From: an uncultured Oxalobacteraceae bacterium
GTDB taxonomy: Bacteria > Pseudomonadota > Gammaproteobacteria > Burkholderiales > Burkholderiaceae
Direction: 5' to 3'
Length of the DNA stretch: 5,745 nt
Assembly: GCA_946478765.1 (NCBI GenBank)
Contig: CAMLDH010000264.1
Location: 1 to 5,745, forward strand
Shown here: positions 1-5,658 of the stretch, piece by piece
Layout of the letters: every line of letters begins with the position of its first letter
Numbering within the stretch: the stretch's first letter is position 1
Made by a program: the position numbers and the translations under genes
Notes under the pieces: model-generated
What the model saw: only the letters and a program-made list of their open reading frames with translations
What the model was told of the DNA's origin: nothing
The model's database searches: none

Positions 1-1
1 C

Positions 2-346
2 GACGTCATCAAGGCATTTGGGGAACTGTTGCTCCGTATGCCGCCAGAGGCACAAGTGCAGATATTGTTGAACGCCAAAAATCGCAGAGGAATTTCCGTG
101 CCCCCCGATCTCTTTGGGCGCTGGGGAGCGCTAGAGCAGTACATAGAGATAGTCAAGAAAATAACCCCCACCCTCAACCGCGAACAACGCAAGGCCTTGT
201 TATCCGAAATCCAAAGCAGCCATCCCCATAAAATTTTGGGATGGATCACCCGTAATGATTACGCAGATCTCAAAAGGAACAATCCCGCGTTGCATTCGCG
301 GTTCAAGGAAATGGAGAAGGCTTTAGCGCGATTTGACAACCGATAA
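2..346 (+). CDS. C-terminal part of an unrecognised protein (5' end outside window)
   Basis: The reading frame is open from the first bases of the window to a TAA at 344-346, giving about 114 residues. A TTG at 29 and an ATG at 38 are possible starts, but neither has a clear Shine-Dalgarno sequence and the frame runs off the left edge, so I treat the gene as truncated by the window. The product is hydrophilic, rich in Lys, Arg and Leu, and looks helical. It contains a P-P-D-L-F-G-R-W segment near the middle and ends in a charged helix-like stretch (F-K-E-M-E-K-A-L-A-R-F-D). I see no signal peptide, membrane segment or catalytic motif, and I do not recognise the family. A strong hairpin terminator begins 46 nt after the stop, which supports this being the real end of a transcription unit on the plus strand. 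It is likely a cytoplasmic protein; function unknown. Confidence 0.6.
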   Translation, partial: DVIKAFGELLLRMPPEAQVQILLNAKNRRGISVPPDLFGRWGALEQYIEIVKKITPTLNREQRKALLSEIQSSHPHKILGWITRNDYADLKRNNPALHSRFKEMEKALARFDNR

Positions 347-391
347 AAGGAATTGCTTGTGCAGACCCGAAATCCAACCTGAATATTGCAT

Positions 392-432
392 AAACGGGCA
401 TTGCGGCCGAAATATGGGCGCAATGCCCGTTT
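392..432 (+). terminator. Strong hairpin, probable rho-independent terminator of the upstream gene
   Basis: A perfect 14-bp inverted repeat, AAACGGGCATTGCG (392-405) and CGCAATGCCCGTTT (419-432), encloses a 13-nt loop. The right arm ends in TTT and is followed by GTTCTG, so the U-tract is short. The left arm starts with AAA, so the structure could work in both directions, ending the plus gene that stops at 346 and any minus-strand read-through from the reductase gene. Position and stem strength support a terminator; the weak U-tail lowers certainty. Confidence 0.7.
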
Positions 433-734
433 GTTCTGCGGCCTGAAATGCGTTGAGCGACGTCATCCTACCCATGCGAGATGAGGAAGTGGCAAGTGGG
501 TTGGGTGATATCAAGGTGACGGGATGGAGGTCGATTCTCGGCAGACTGGACGAAGCCGAATCAGGAAGAGTTGGCGACGTTTGCAGGACGGGATATGAAC
601 AGGCGTTCAGCGAGCGTATGCAATACACGGCCGACGGAGAGCCTTGAGCGCCGCGCGGCATTATCCGCCAAATAGCACATACCGTTGCGCCTGGAGCGTG
701 GCGCAGACGGCGTAGTCGATATCGATGCGGTGTA
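433..734. other. Gene-poor spacer with possible decayed coding sequence
   Basis: No convincing intact gene is visible here. On the plus strand a 64-codon frame (453-647, TTG start) lacks a ribosome binding site. A second plus frame, ending in TGA at 751-753 after a TAG at 673-675, reads R-G-A-D-G-V-V-D-I-D near its end. That resembles the G-A-D-A-V-V-G-I-D-I-D segment of YbjQ-type putative heavy-metal-binding proteins. The two frames do not join without a shift, so at best this is a decayed remnant. A small stem TGCGCC/GGCGCA (686-691 and 700-705) lies just past the stop of the minus-strand reductase gene but has no T-run after it. Confidence 0.35.
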
Positions 735-1304
735 TTACGAACGTACGAACTGAACAAATCCGTCAATGAACTGTTTCAGTTGCTCTTCTATCGCCTGCTC
801 GGTCAGGGTTCCGGAGGCGTCGAAAACTTTATGCGCGCGTGAGACAAGAAGATTGCCCCCCGACCATGGATAAGTCCCCAAGGTGCGCAGGACAGGCAAC
901 CATGCATTCTGAGCGAGAACCGTGCCGAACCCGCCGGGAGAAGCGCCCAGCAGCGCGACCCGTTTGCCGCCAAAGACGCGTTTGATATCGGCGGGTGGAC
1001 GCGAAAGCCAGTCAATCGCATTCTTCAATACGCCTGACATAGAATGATTGTATTCCGGCGTTGCCAAAATAAAGCCATCGGCCATGGCAATCGCCTCTTT
1101 CAACTCGGCTACCGCGCTTGGGATGCCCTCTGCCGTTTCCACATCGCCGTCATACAGCGGGATTCCCTTGATGGATCGAAGGCTAAGCTCCGTGCCTTCC
1201 GGCATCATGGTTAATGCGGCACGCAGGAGCGCCGTATTGTAAGAGCCATCCCGCAGGCTGCCCGAAATCCCGATTAGTTTTACCATCGCAGTGCTCGTCG
1301 TCAT
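735..1304 (-). CDS. NAD(P)H-dependent FMN reductase (ChrR/YieF-like quinone or chromate reductase family)
   Basis: The product is about 189 residues, the normal size for the NADPH-dependent FMN reductase family of flavodoxin-like fold. Visible motifs are G-S-L-R-D-G-S-Y-N at residues 15-23, which is the FMN-phosphate binding loop after the first beta strand; T-P-E-Y-N-H-S at 82-88 with L-K-N-A-I-D-W-L-S-R just after, the family signature contacting the flavin; and a glycine-rich S-P-G-G-F-G-T at 122-128. Members are soluble homodimers that use NAD(P)H and FMN to reduce quinones, chromate or azo compounds; the physiological substrate cannot be read from sequence. Three in-frame ATG codons are possible, with first bases at 1331, 1304 and 1286. 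None has a good Shine-Dalgarno. I chose 1304; 1286 (M-V-K-L-I-G-I-S) would match many relatives equally well. It lies about 100 nt downstream of a truncated nitronate monooxygenase on the same strand and may once have been cotranscribed with it. Confidence 0.9.
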   Translation of the reverse strand: MTTSTAMVKLIGISGSLRDGSYNTALLRAALTMMPEGTELSLRSIKGIPLYDGDVETAEGIPSAVAELKEAIAMADGFILATPEYNHSMSGVLKNAIDWLSRPPADIKRVFGGKRVALLGASPGGFGTVLAQNAWLPVLRTLGTYPWSGGNLLVSRAHKVFDASGTLTEQAIEEQLKQFIDGFVQFVRS

Positions 1305-1405
1305 GTTGAATAGAAGACTGGCGGATATCATGTAAACACACTGCTATTTCGACTGCCGGCGAATCCAATGGTTCTGCCGCTCAGGCCCATGTTTTACGAA
1401 GGAAA

Positions 1406-1924
1406 TCATCCGCCGGTGGCCAGTTCCCGCGTCAGATCGGCCGCCGGTATTTCCTTGCATCCGCTGGCATTCTGGCCCGACCATAATGGGGAAAAATCGC
1501 CACTGCCCTGATTTTCGGCTTGGGCGCGCAACGGGGCGATGCCGGCGGTGGCCAACGGAAAGTCGGGCGTCGTCGCACTGATCGGGCCCAGTTCCCGCAT
1601 GATGCGATTGACAATGCCGCGCGCCGGCCGGCCCGTAAACAGGTTGGTGAGCGCAGTGTGGCGCGCGTCTTCGCTTTTCAGCACAGCTCGATGTATTGCA
1701 CTGGTGACGGCTTCCGGGCACAGCATGTAAGCCGTGCCAACCTGCACGCCGGCCGCGCCCAGCTTGAGGGCAGCGGCAACGCCTTGCGCATCCGCGATGC
1801 CGCCCGCGGCAATGACGGGAAGCGTTACCGCCCGCACCACCTGCGGCAAGAGCGCGAAGGTGCCCATCTGCATCGTGAGATCGTCCGACAGGAAATGAAA
1901 AACATGATTGACCTTCAACAACAA
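1406..1924 (-). pseudogene. 5'-truncated nitronate monooxygenase (NAD(P)H-dependent flavin oxidoreductase), C-terminal part only
   Basis: The frame encodes about 172 residues that closely resemble the C-terminal part of nitronate monooxygenase (2-nitropropane dioxygenase family), whose full length is normally about 320-370 residues. Recognisable parts, counted from the TTG at 1924, are Q-M-G-T-F-A-L-L-P-Q (19-28), the FMN-phosphate loop P-V-I-A-A-G-G-I-A-D (36-45), L-G-A-A-G-V-Q-V-G-T-A-Y (55-66), G-R-P-A-R-G-I (98-104) and a typical end with G-D-F-S-P-L-W-S-G-Q-N-A (142-153). The N-terminal half of the TIM barrel is absent, including the region that normally precedes the A-G-G-H-R-G motif. 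The same frame stops upstream at 1937-1939, and no other frame up to the start of prc shows the missing half. Intact relatives oxidise alkyl nitronates with FMN; this remnant should be inactive. A 5' deletion is the simplest explanation. Confidence 0.8.
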
Positions 1925-1998
1925 GTCGGCGTTTTTTTAATATGGCCCGATCTGCTTTTGCCATTATAGACAGCGTGGCACGTGGCGCTGACACCGGT

Positions 1999-2029
1999 TT
2001 GCCGCAAATTCTGTCAGGCACTCTATAAT
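1999..2029 (+). promoter_or_regulatory. Candidate sigma-70 promoter for prc
   Basis: A perfect -10 hexamer TATAAT is at 2024-2029. The best upstream -35 match is TTGCCG at 1999-2004, with a long 19-nt spacer, so the -35 is weak. A start point near 2036 would give a leader of about 28 nt before the ATG at 2064. The leader contains a perfect tandem copy of CTGCTGATT (2030-2038 and 2039-2047). The placement between the minus-strand remnant and prc fits an independent promoter. Confidence 0.5.
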
Positions 2030-2063
2030 CTGCTGATTCTGCTGATTGATTTCGGGAAGACGA

Positions 2064-4271
2064 ATGAAAAAGAAACTAATAGGGCTTCTGCTTGCGCTTG
2101 CCATGACAGCGCAAGCCGCTACGCTTAACGCAACAACGGCAACGACGTCGGCGCCACCGCAGATCAAACCATTGCAACAACAATCCCAGGCAGCGCATCT
2201 GTCTGCGGAACTGCTGACCCGTTACCACTACCAGCCCATGGCGCTCAACGATGCGATGTCGGAAAAGATATTCGACCGCTATCTGAAATCGCTCGATCCC
2301 GAAAAAATATTTTTCCTGCAAGCGGACATTGACCGCTTTGCCAAGGCTCGAACCCAGCTCGACGACGCCATTCTGAAAGAAGATTTGAACCTTCCTTTCG
2401 CGATGTTCAATCTGTACGAGCAACGCATCGCCGAGCGTTTCACCTATGCACGTGCACTGCTCAAGCAAGGCTTTGATTTCACACAGAAAGAAAGCTATCA
2501 ATACGAACGCGAAAAAATGCCATGGTTGACATCGGAAGACGACATGCGCGACGTGTGGCGCAAGCGTGTCAAAAACGACTGGCTCCGGCTCAAGCTTGCG
2601 GGCAAGGATAATAAAAGCATCGGCGACACGCTGGACAAGCGCTACAACAATTATCTGACGCGCATCGCCAAGCTCAAGAGCGACGACGTGTTTCAAATCT
2701 TCATGAATGCGTATGCGACGAGCATCGAACCGCACACCAATTATCTGGGGCCAAGTGCGTCGGAAAATTTCGACATCGCGATGAAGCTGTCGCTGGTGGG
2801 CATCGGCGCAGTGCTTCAGGAAAAGGACGAATACACCACGATTCGGGAACTTGTTCCAGGCGGCCCCGCAGCGCTCTCCGGCAAGCTGAAAATCGGGGAC
2901 CGTATTGTTGGTATCAGACAAGGTGAAAAAGGCGCCATGACAGAAGTCTTGGGCTGGCGCCTGGACGACACCGTTGCCTTGATTCGCGGTACCGCAGACT
3001 CGGTGGTATTTCTCGATGTTTTTCCCGCGGATGCCGGCCCGGACGGCAAGCATCGACTCGTTTCACTGACGCGCAAAAAGATCAGCCTGGACCAACAGGC
3101 AGCGAAGAAAGCGATCCTTGACGTGAAAGACGGTAATGCAACGCGTCGCATCGGCGTGATTTCCTTGCCGACCTTCTATCAGGATTTTAGCGCACGCCAA
3201 AAAGGCGACCCGGATTTCAAAAGCGCCACCCGCGATGTGTCACGTCTGTTGACTGAACTCAAACAGGACAAGGTCGACAGCGTGCTGATCGATTTGCGCA
3301 ACAATGGCGGCGGTTCATTGAGTGAAGCCGTTGAACTCACCGGCTTGTTTATCGATAAAGGTCCGGTGGTGCAACAACGCGATGCACAGGGTAAAATCCG
3401 GTTGGAAAGCGACACCCACGCAGGTGTCGCCTGGGACGGTCCGCTTGGCGTACTGATCAATCGCGGTTCCGCCTCGGCATCGGAGATTTTTGCCGCAGCG
3501 GTGCAAGACTACGGCCGCGCTGTCGTGATCGGCGAGCCGAGCTTTGGCAAGGGAACCGTGCAAACCTTGGTCAACCTCGATCAGATCGCGCACAACAGCA
3601 AGGCGAAATTCGGCGAACTCAAGATGACCATCGCCCAATTTTTTCGCATCAACGGCGGCACCACGCAATTGCGCGGCGTGACACCGGATATCCACTTGCC
3701 GAGCATCACCGATACCGAACGTTTTGGCGAATCCAGTTACGACAACGCACTGCCATGGGCGCCAATCACGGCCGCCGAATATACGCCCGCAGGCGATTTG
3801 ACAGATCTGCTGCCAATGCTGCAAGCGCTTCATGAAACCCGCATGGCGCAAGACAAGGACTTCCAGTACTTGCAGGAAGATATTGCCGAGTTCAATATGC
3901 AACGCAAGAAGAATGTCATCTCGCTCAATGAGAGCGAACGCCGCAAGGAACGCGATGCGCAGGAAGCGCGGATAAAGTCACGAGAGAAAAATGGCGATGC
4001 CGAAAAAATCACCAACGACAAAACCATTTCAAAAGAAAAGCCCGCGACGCTGAAACGTATATCACTTCAGGACGACGGCCTGCAAGCCGACGAGCGCACG
4101 CTCAGCATCGAACTCGCCGACGAAAAAGCACGGAAGAACGCCAAGGACGTGTTATTGAACGAAGCCGTGCATATACTCGGCGACGAGGTCGGCCTGCTGA
4201 AAACCAACACCAGACTTGCAGCGCGCGTACTGCCCGGTTTTGCATCGTTCACCAGGCAGCAACGAGAGTAA
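2064..4271 (+). CDS. prc: Periplasmic carboxy-terminal processing protease (tail-specific protease), Prc/Tsp family
   Basis: The product is 735 residues, slightly longer than E. coli Prc (682). The ATG at 2064 is chosen over the upstream TTG at 2046 because GGGAAGA (2054-2060) is well placed before it and the protein then begins with a clean signal peptide: M-K-K-K, a hydrophobic core, and likely cleavage after A-Q-A (residue 18). Domains in order are an alpha-helical N-terminal region (about 35-235), a PDZ domain (about 240-330, starting L-S-L-V-G-I-G-A-V-L) that binds substrate C-termini, and the S41 peptidase core with D-L-R-N-N-G-G-G-S at 410-418. The motif G-S-A-S-A-S-E carries the nucleophile Ser471, and G-K-G carries the general base Lys496, 25 residues later as in E. 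coli Prc. A charged C-terminal Prc-type domain follows (about 560-720). The enzyme cuts or degrades periplasmic proteins from their C-termini; in E. coli, substrates include the FtsI precursor and, with NlpI, MepS. Neither partner is nearby. It appears monocistronic and intact. Confidence 0.96.
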   Translation: MKKKLIGLLLALAMTAQAATLNATTATTSAPPQIKPLQQQSQAAHLSAELLTRYHYQPMALNDAMSEKIFDRYLKSLDPEKIFFLQADIDRFAKARTQLDDAILKEDLNLPFAMFNLYEQRIAERFTYARALLKQGFDFTQKESYQYEREKMPWLTSEDDMRDVWRKRVKNDWLRLKLAGKDNKSIGDTLDKRYNNYLTRIAKLKSDDVFQIFMNAYATSIEPHTNYLGPSASENFDIAMKLSLVGIGAVLQEKDEYTTIRELVPGGPAALSGKLKIGDRIVGIRQGEKGAMTEVLGWRLDDTVALIRGTADSVVFLDVFPADAGPDGKHRLVSLTRKKISLDQQAAKKAILDVKDGNATRRIGVISLPTFYQDFSARQKGDPDFKSATRDVSRLLTELKQDKVDSVLIDLRNNGGGSLSEAVELTGLFIDKGPVVQQRDAQGKIRLESDTHAGVAWDGPLGVLINRGSASASEIFAAAVQDYGRAVVIGEPSFGKGTVQTLVNLDQIAHNSKAKFGELKMTIAQFFRINGGTTQLRGVTPDIHLPSITDTERFGESSYDNALPWAPITAAEYTPAGDLTDLLPMLQALHETRMAQDKDFQYLQEDIAEFNMQRKKNVISLNESERRKERDAQEARIKSREKNGDAEKITNDKTISKEKPATLKRISLQDDGLQADERTLSIELADEKARKNAKDVLLNEAVHILGDEVGLLKTNTRLAARVLPGFASFTRQQRE

Positions 4272-4305
4272 GTAGCGCCAAAAGATGCAATTGGGCAGGC
4301 CCTCC

Positions 4306-4350
4306 TGATGGCTCGCGCAAGAATAAGTTGGGTATTTTTGCGCGACATCA
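4306..4350. other. Long imperfect hairpin downstream of prc
   Basis: Positions 4313-4325 pair with 4333-4345 (13 pairs, one of them G-U in RNA) around a 7-nt loop. After a 2-nt bulge (4311-4312) the stem continues with TGATG (4306-4310) and CATCA (4346-4350). The total is 18 base pairs, beginning 35 nt after the prc stop. No T-run follows on either strand, so it is not a textbook intrinsic terminator. It may protect or end the prc mRNA. Confidence 0.55.
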
Positions 4351-4446
4351 GATAAGGCTTTAGCGCCGGTAACGATGGCGGCCCCAGTGATCTATATTGA
4401 TATCTCATCCTTTTACCTGAGAACACAGGTTCATTGGAGGTATGCA

Positions 4447-4638
4447 ATGAAAGCTCTTATCGTTACGATCACAATAAGCTTGCTGGCGGGTTGCGCCGGA
4501 ATGGGGGCGCGCAGCAGCGGTGGAATGGGCACAAACCCGAGCATGGAAAGCTCGACAGACTCCTACTATGGCACTGGCGCTACCGGCGGCATCGATCGTG
4601 CTCAACCTGGCGACGTCTTCCACTCCTGGATAAATTGA
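4447..4638 (+). CDS. Small predicted lipoprotein, Gly/Ser-rich, unknown function
   Basis: The 63-residue product starts at the ATG at 4447, six nucleotides after a strong GGAGG (4436-4440). An ATG at 4442 is too close to the Shine-Dalgarno and out of frame. The N-terminus (M-K-A-L-I-V-T-I-T-I) is a short signal peptide ending in the lipobox L-A-G-C, with Cys16 as the predicted lipidated residue. The mature part is only about 48 residues, rich in Gly, Ser, Met and Thr, and ends with Q-P-G-D-V-F-H-S-W-I-N. It is probably anchored in the outer membrane, since the residue after Cys is Ala rather than Asp; this follows the general sorting rule. A smaller stem ACCTG/CAGGT (4415-4419 and 4426-4430) lies just before the Shine-Dalgarno, and TATATT at 4393-4398 is a possible -10 box without a clear -35. 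It shares motif, size and leader style with the lipoprotein encoded at 4984-5151 on the other strand. Its function is not known to me. Confidence 0.8.
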   Translation: MKALIVTITISLLAGCAGMGARSSGGMGTNPSMESSTDSYYGTGATGGIDRAQPGDVFHSWIN

Positions 4639-4646
4639 ACTTCGTC

Positions 4647-4755
4647 TAGTAGTCAGTCAGGTTGAATTAGCGGGAAAGAAATCGATGGATTTTTTGTCTG
4701 GCAAGGCGGGAAAAGACGCGATTTATTCCCGTTAATTCAGCCTGACTGACTACTA
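4647..4755. mobile_element. MITE-like palindromic element, 109 bp, with ~37-bp terminal inverted repeats
   Basis: The left arm (4647-4684) and right arm (4719-4755) are inverted copies of about 37-38 bp. Both begin TAGTAGTCAGTCAGG when read inward and both end AAATCG. Across the arms there are only two transitions in the first 30 positions, then one further substitution and a 1-nt length difference. Both transitions leave G-U pairs in RNA. The middle 34 bp has no gene. The element is bounded by TA at each end, compatible with a TA target duplication, though TA may equally be part of the repeat. Long near-perfect terminal repeats around a short non-coding core suggest a non-autonomous miniature transposable element. 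Alternatively it is a large bidirectional terminator between the converging lipoprotein genes. I cannot name the parent insertion sequence. Confidence 0.6.
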
Positions 4756-4760
4756 TGTCT

Positions 4761-4794
4761 GATGTTCGTCTAAGCCGTTGCAGCGGCGAACATC
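4761..4794. repeat. Inverted repeat between the MITE-like element and the terminator
   Basis: GATGTTCG (4761-4768) is the exact inverted complement of CGAACATC (4787-4794). An inner GCCG/CGG stem forms around TTGCAG. No T-run follows on either strand. It could be an RNA stem in the 3' region of the first lipoprotein transcript or a protein-binding palindrome. Confidence 0.45.
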
Positions 4795-4800
4795 ATTCAT

Positions 4801-4823
4801 ACGCCGGTTTGATCCGGCGTTTT
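4801..4823 (+). terminator. Rho-independent terminator for the plus-strand lipoprotein gene
   Basis: ACGCCGG (4801-4807) pairs with CCGGCGT (4814-4820) around the 6-nt loop TTTGAT, and TTT follows directly, then GTCC. This is a compact GC-rich intrinsic terminator shape. It is the best plus-strand terminator after the lipoprotein stop at 4638, but lies about 160 nt away with the MITE-like element in between. Confidence 0.75.
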
Positions 4824-4983
4824 GTCCAGCCGCATTCATTCATGCGGGGCGGTCTATCGCTGGCGCGTAACGAAACAAGTTTATTCAATTCCATCCGCCT
4901 CGGAAAAATGTTTCCGAAAGCGTCAACTCAACTTTTGTCGTTATTTCGTTGTTAACGACAGCCAAGAAATAGAAGCAGCCGTA
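4824..4983. other. Non-coding spacer with three small hairpins
   Basis: No gene is visible. Three short stems occur: CCGCAT/ATGCGG (4830-4835 and 4842-4847), TCGGAAA/TTTCCGA with a 4-nt loop (4900-4906 and 4911-4917), and TGTCGTTA/TAACGACA (4936-4943 and 4953-4960). The last two lie downstream of the minus-strand lipoprotein stop and are candidates for its 3' end, but neither is followed by a good T-run on the minus strand. Confidence 0.45.
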
Positions 4984-5151
4984 TTAATCACCGAAATAGG
5001 TATCGCCCGGCTGAAGGACACGCTGGGAATACGGTTTTTCGGAGTCAGGGCTGCTGTTGCTTATGCCGCTTGCACCGCTCGAACCCCTCATGCCCGTGCT
5101 GGAGCAACTGGCCAATAACACGATTATGGCAATCATTGAAAGTCGTTTCAT
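4984..5151 (-). CDS. Small predicted lipoprotein, Ser/Gly-rich, possible paralogue of the one at 4447-4638
   Basis: The 55-residue product starts at the ATG whose first base is 5151, preceded by a strong Shine-Dalgarno GGAGG (minus strand, about 5158-5162) with six bases between. The longer frame upstream is not used, because its nearest ATG overlaps this ribosome binding site. The signal peptide M-K-R-L-S-M-I-A-I-I-V ends in the lipobox L-A-S-C, with Cys15 predicted to be lipidated; Ser follows it, which favours the outer membrane. The mature part is about 40 residues of Ser/Gly-rich, unstructured-looking sequence ending Q-P-G-D-T-Y-F-G-D. The Q-P-G-D-x-(Y)F motif, the size and the GGAGGT leader match the facing lipoprotein gene. 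A candidate -10 (TATATT, complement of 5224-5229) lies about 75 nt upstream of the start, without a good -35. Function unknown. Confidence 0.78.
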   Translation of the reverse strand: MKRLSMIAIIVLLASCSSTGMRGSSGASGISNSSPDSEKPYSQRVLQPGDTYFGD

Positions 5152-5172
5152 AACCAACCTCCATTGCATTTT

Positions 5173-5196
5173 TTGATGCGATACTTGATGCGATAC
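5173..5196. repeat. Perfect 12-bp tandem duplication in the leader of the minus-strand lipoprotein gene
   Basis: TTGATGCGATAC occurs twice head to tail (5173-5184 and 5185-5196). On the minus strand it lies just upstream of the Shine-Dalgarno of the lipoprotein at 4984-5151, between that site and the candidate -10. It is either a recent slippage duplication or a pair of operator sites. Confidence 0.8.
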
Positions 5197-5515
5197 GCCT
5201 TCCGAAAAAATCGGCGTTGTTTCAATATAGGCAGTCGATCCTGCAATAGCCAGTCGTACATGGCTCGATTTACCAGACATTGATGCGTCTCAGTCTCAGA
5301 TTGCGGCGCTAAGAGATAGCGCCGCTATCATCCCAGCCGATTGGGGGGACACAGCTCCTCCAACAATGGCACGACGTATCGGGCATCGATTTGATGCAGA
5401 TATTGTGCTTCGCTTTGCTCACCACCAACCCGACTAACCCACGCCACCTTACGAATAAACTGCTCCTTCCAGGCGTCGTGGATTCAAACCATTACCTCAC
5501 ATACCGCCAGTCAAT
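5197..5515. other. Region without a convincing gene
   Basis: The left part is the probable promoter region of the minus-strand lipoprotein. A perfect 9-bp stem GCGGCGCTA/TAGCGCCGC (5303-5311 and 5317-5325) with a 5-nt loop stands out but has no T-run. One plus frame (5231-5437, TAA) is open for 68 codons and looks protein-like in part (T-W-L-D-L-P-D-I-D, then A-A-I-I-P-A-D-W-G). It has a stop immediately upstream and no start codon with a ribosome binding site, so it could be a gene fragment of unknown origin. I recognise no family. Confidence 0.4.
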
Positions 5516-5658
5516 GGCGTGCCGGTTGTGCCAGTTCCGGTTGTACCGGTTGTACCGGTGGTGCCTGTACCAGGTGTACCTGTGCCGGTGGTACCTATAC
5601 CAGATGTGCCTGTGCCAGTGGTTGTACCTGTACCGGTGGTGCCTGTACCAGTTGTACA
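5516..5658. repeat. Degenerate tandem repeat tract, ~30-bp unit built from shorter CCGGT-GTACC-like modules
   Basis: The clearest units are 5557-5586 and 5587-5616 (30 bp each, starting GGTGGT and differing at few positions), then a shortened unit at 5617-5634 and a third start at 5635. The plus frame through it is open from 5459 to the window end and reads Val-Pro repeats (V-P-V-V-P-V-P), with only GTG codons as possible starts. One minus frame, open from 5700 down to a TGA at 5497-5499, reads Gly-Thr repeats (G-T-G-T-T-G-T) and ends P-L-T-G-G-M. Gly/Thr repeats are common in bacterial surface or lipoprotein tails, so the minus frame may be the 3' end of a small gene. However, it has no start and is closed upstream by a TGA at 5701-5703. 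Neither reading is assured. Confidence 0.7.

Noticed and set aside
323..766. Minus-strand frame of 147 codons
   Set aside because: It runs through the terminator hairpin and overlaps the end of the flavin reductase gene; its composition is shadow-like, with no ribosome binding site.
1344..2021. Long minus-strand frame of 225 codons, and plus-strand frames at 1520-1969
   Set aside because: They overlap the nitronate monooxygenase remnant out of frame, and their products are Arg/His/Ala-rich shadow sequence without motifs.
2076..3053. Long minus-strand frame of 325 codons opposite prc
   Set aside because: It is the antisense shadow of a clearly recognised protease gene, with no start signal or family motif.
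2064..5151. The small lipoproteins as dedicated Prc substrates
   Set aside because: Proximity is the only argument. Prc prefers small non-polar C-terminal residues, whereas these proteins end in W-I-N and F-G-D.
4984..5280. Longer 98-residue form of the minus-strand lipoprotein
   Set aside because: The extra N-terminal part runs through the 12-bp tandem repeat and the ribosome binding site. The signal peptide and lipobox only make sense from the start at 5151.
5475..5500. T-arm-like sequence (GGTTTGAATCC on the minus strand), possible tRNA remnant
   Set aside because: The flanking bases pair for only three or four positions, and no anticodon arm, D-arm or acceptor stem can be placed around it.
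5516..5658. CRISPR array
   Set aside because: The repeats are degenerate and directly adjacent, without unique spacers of constant length.
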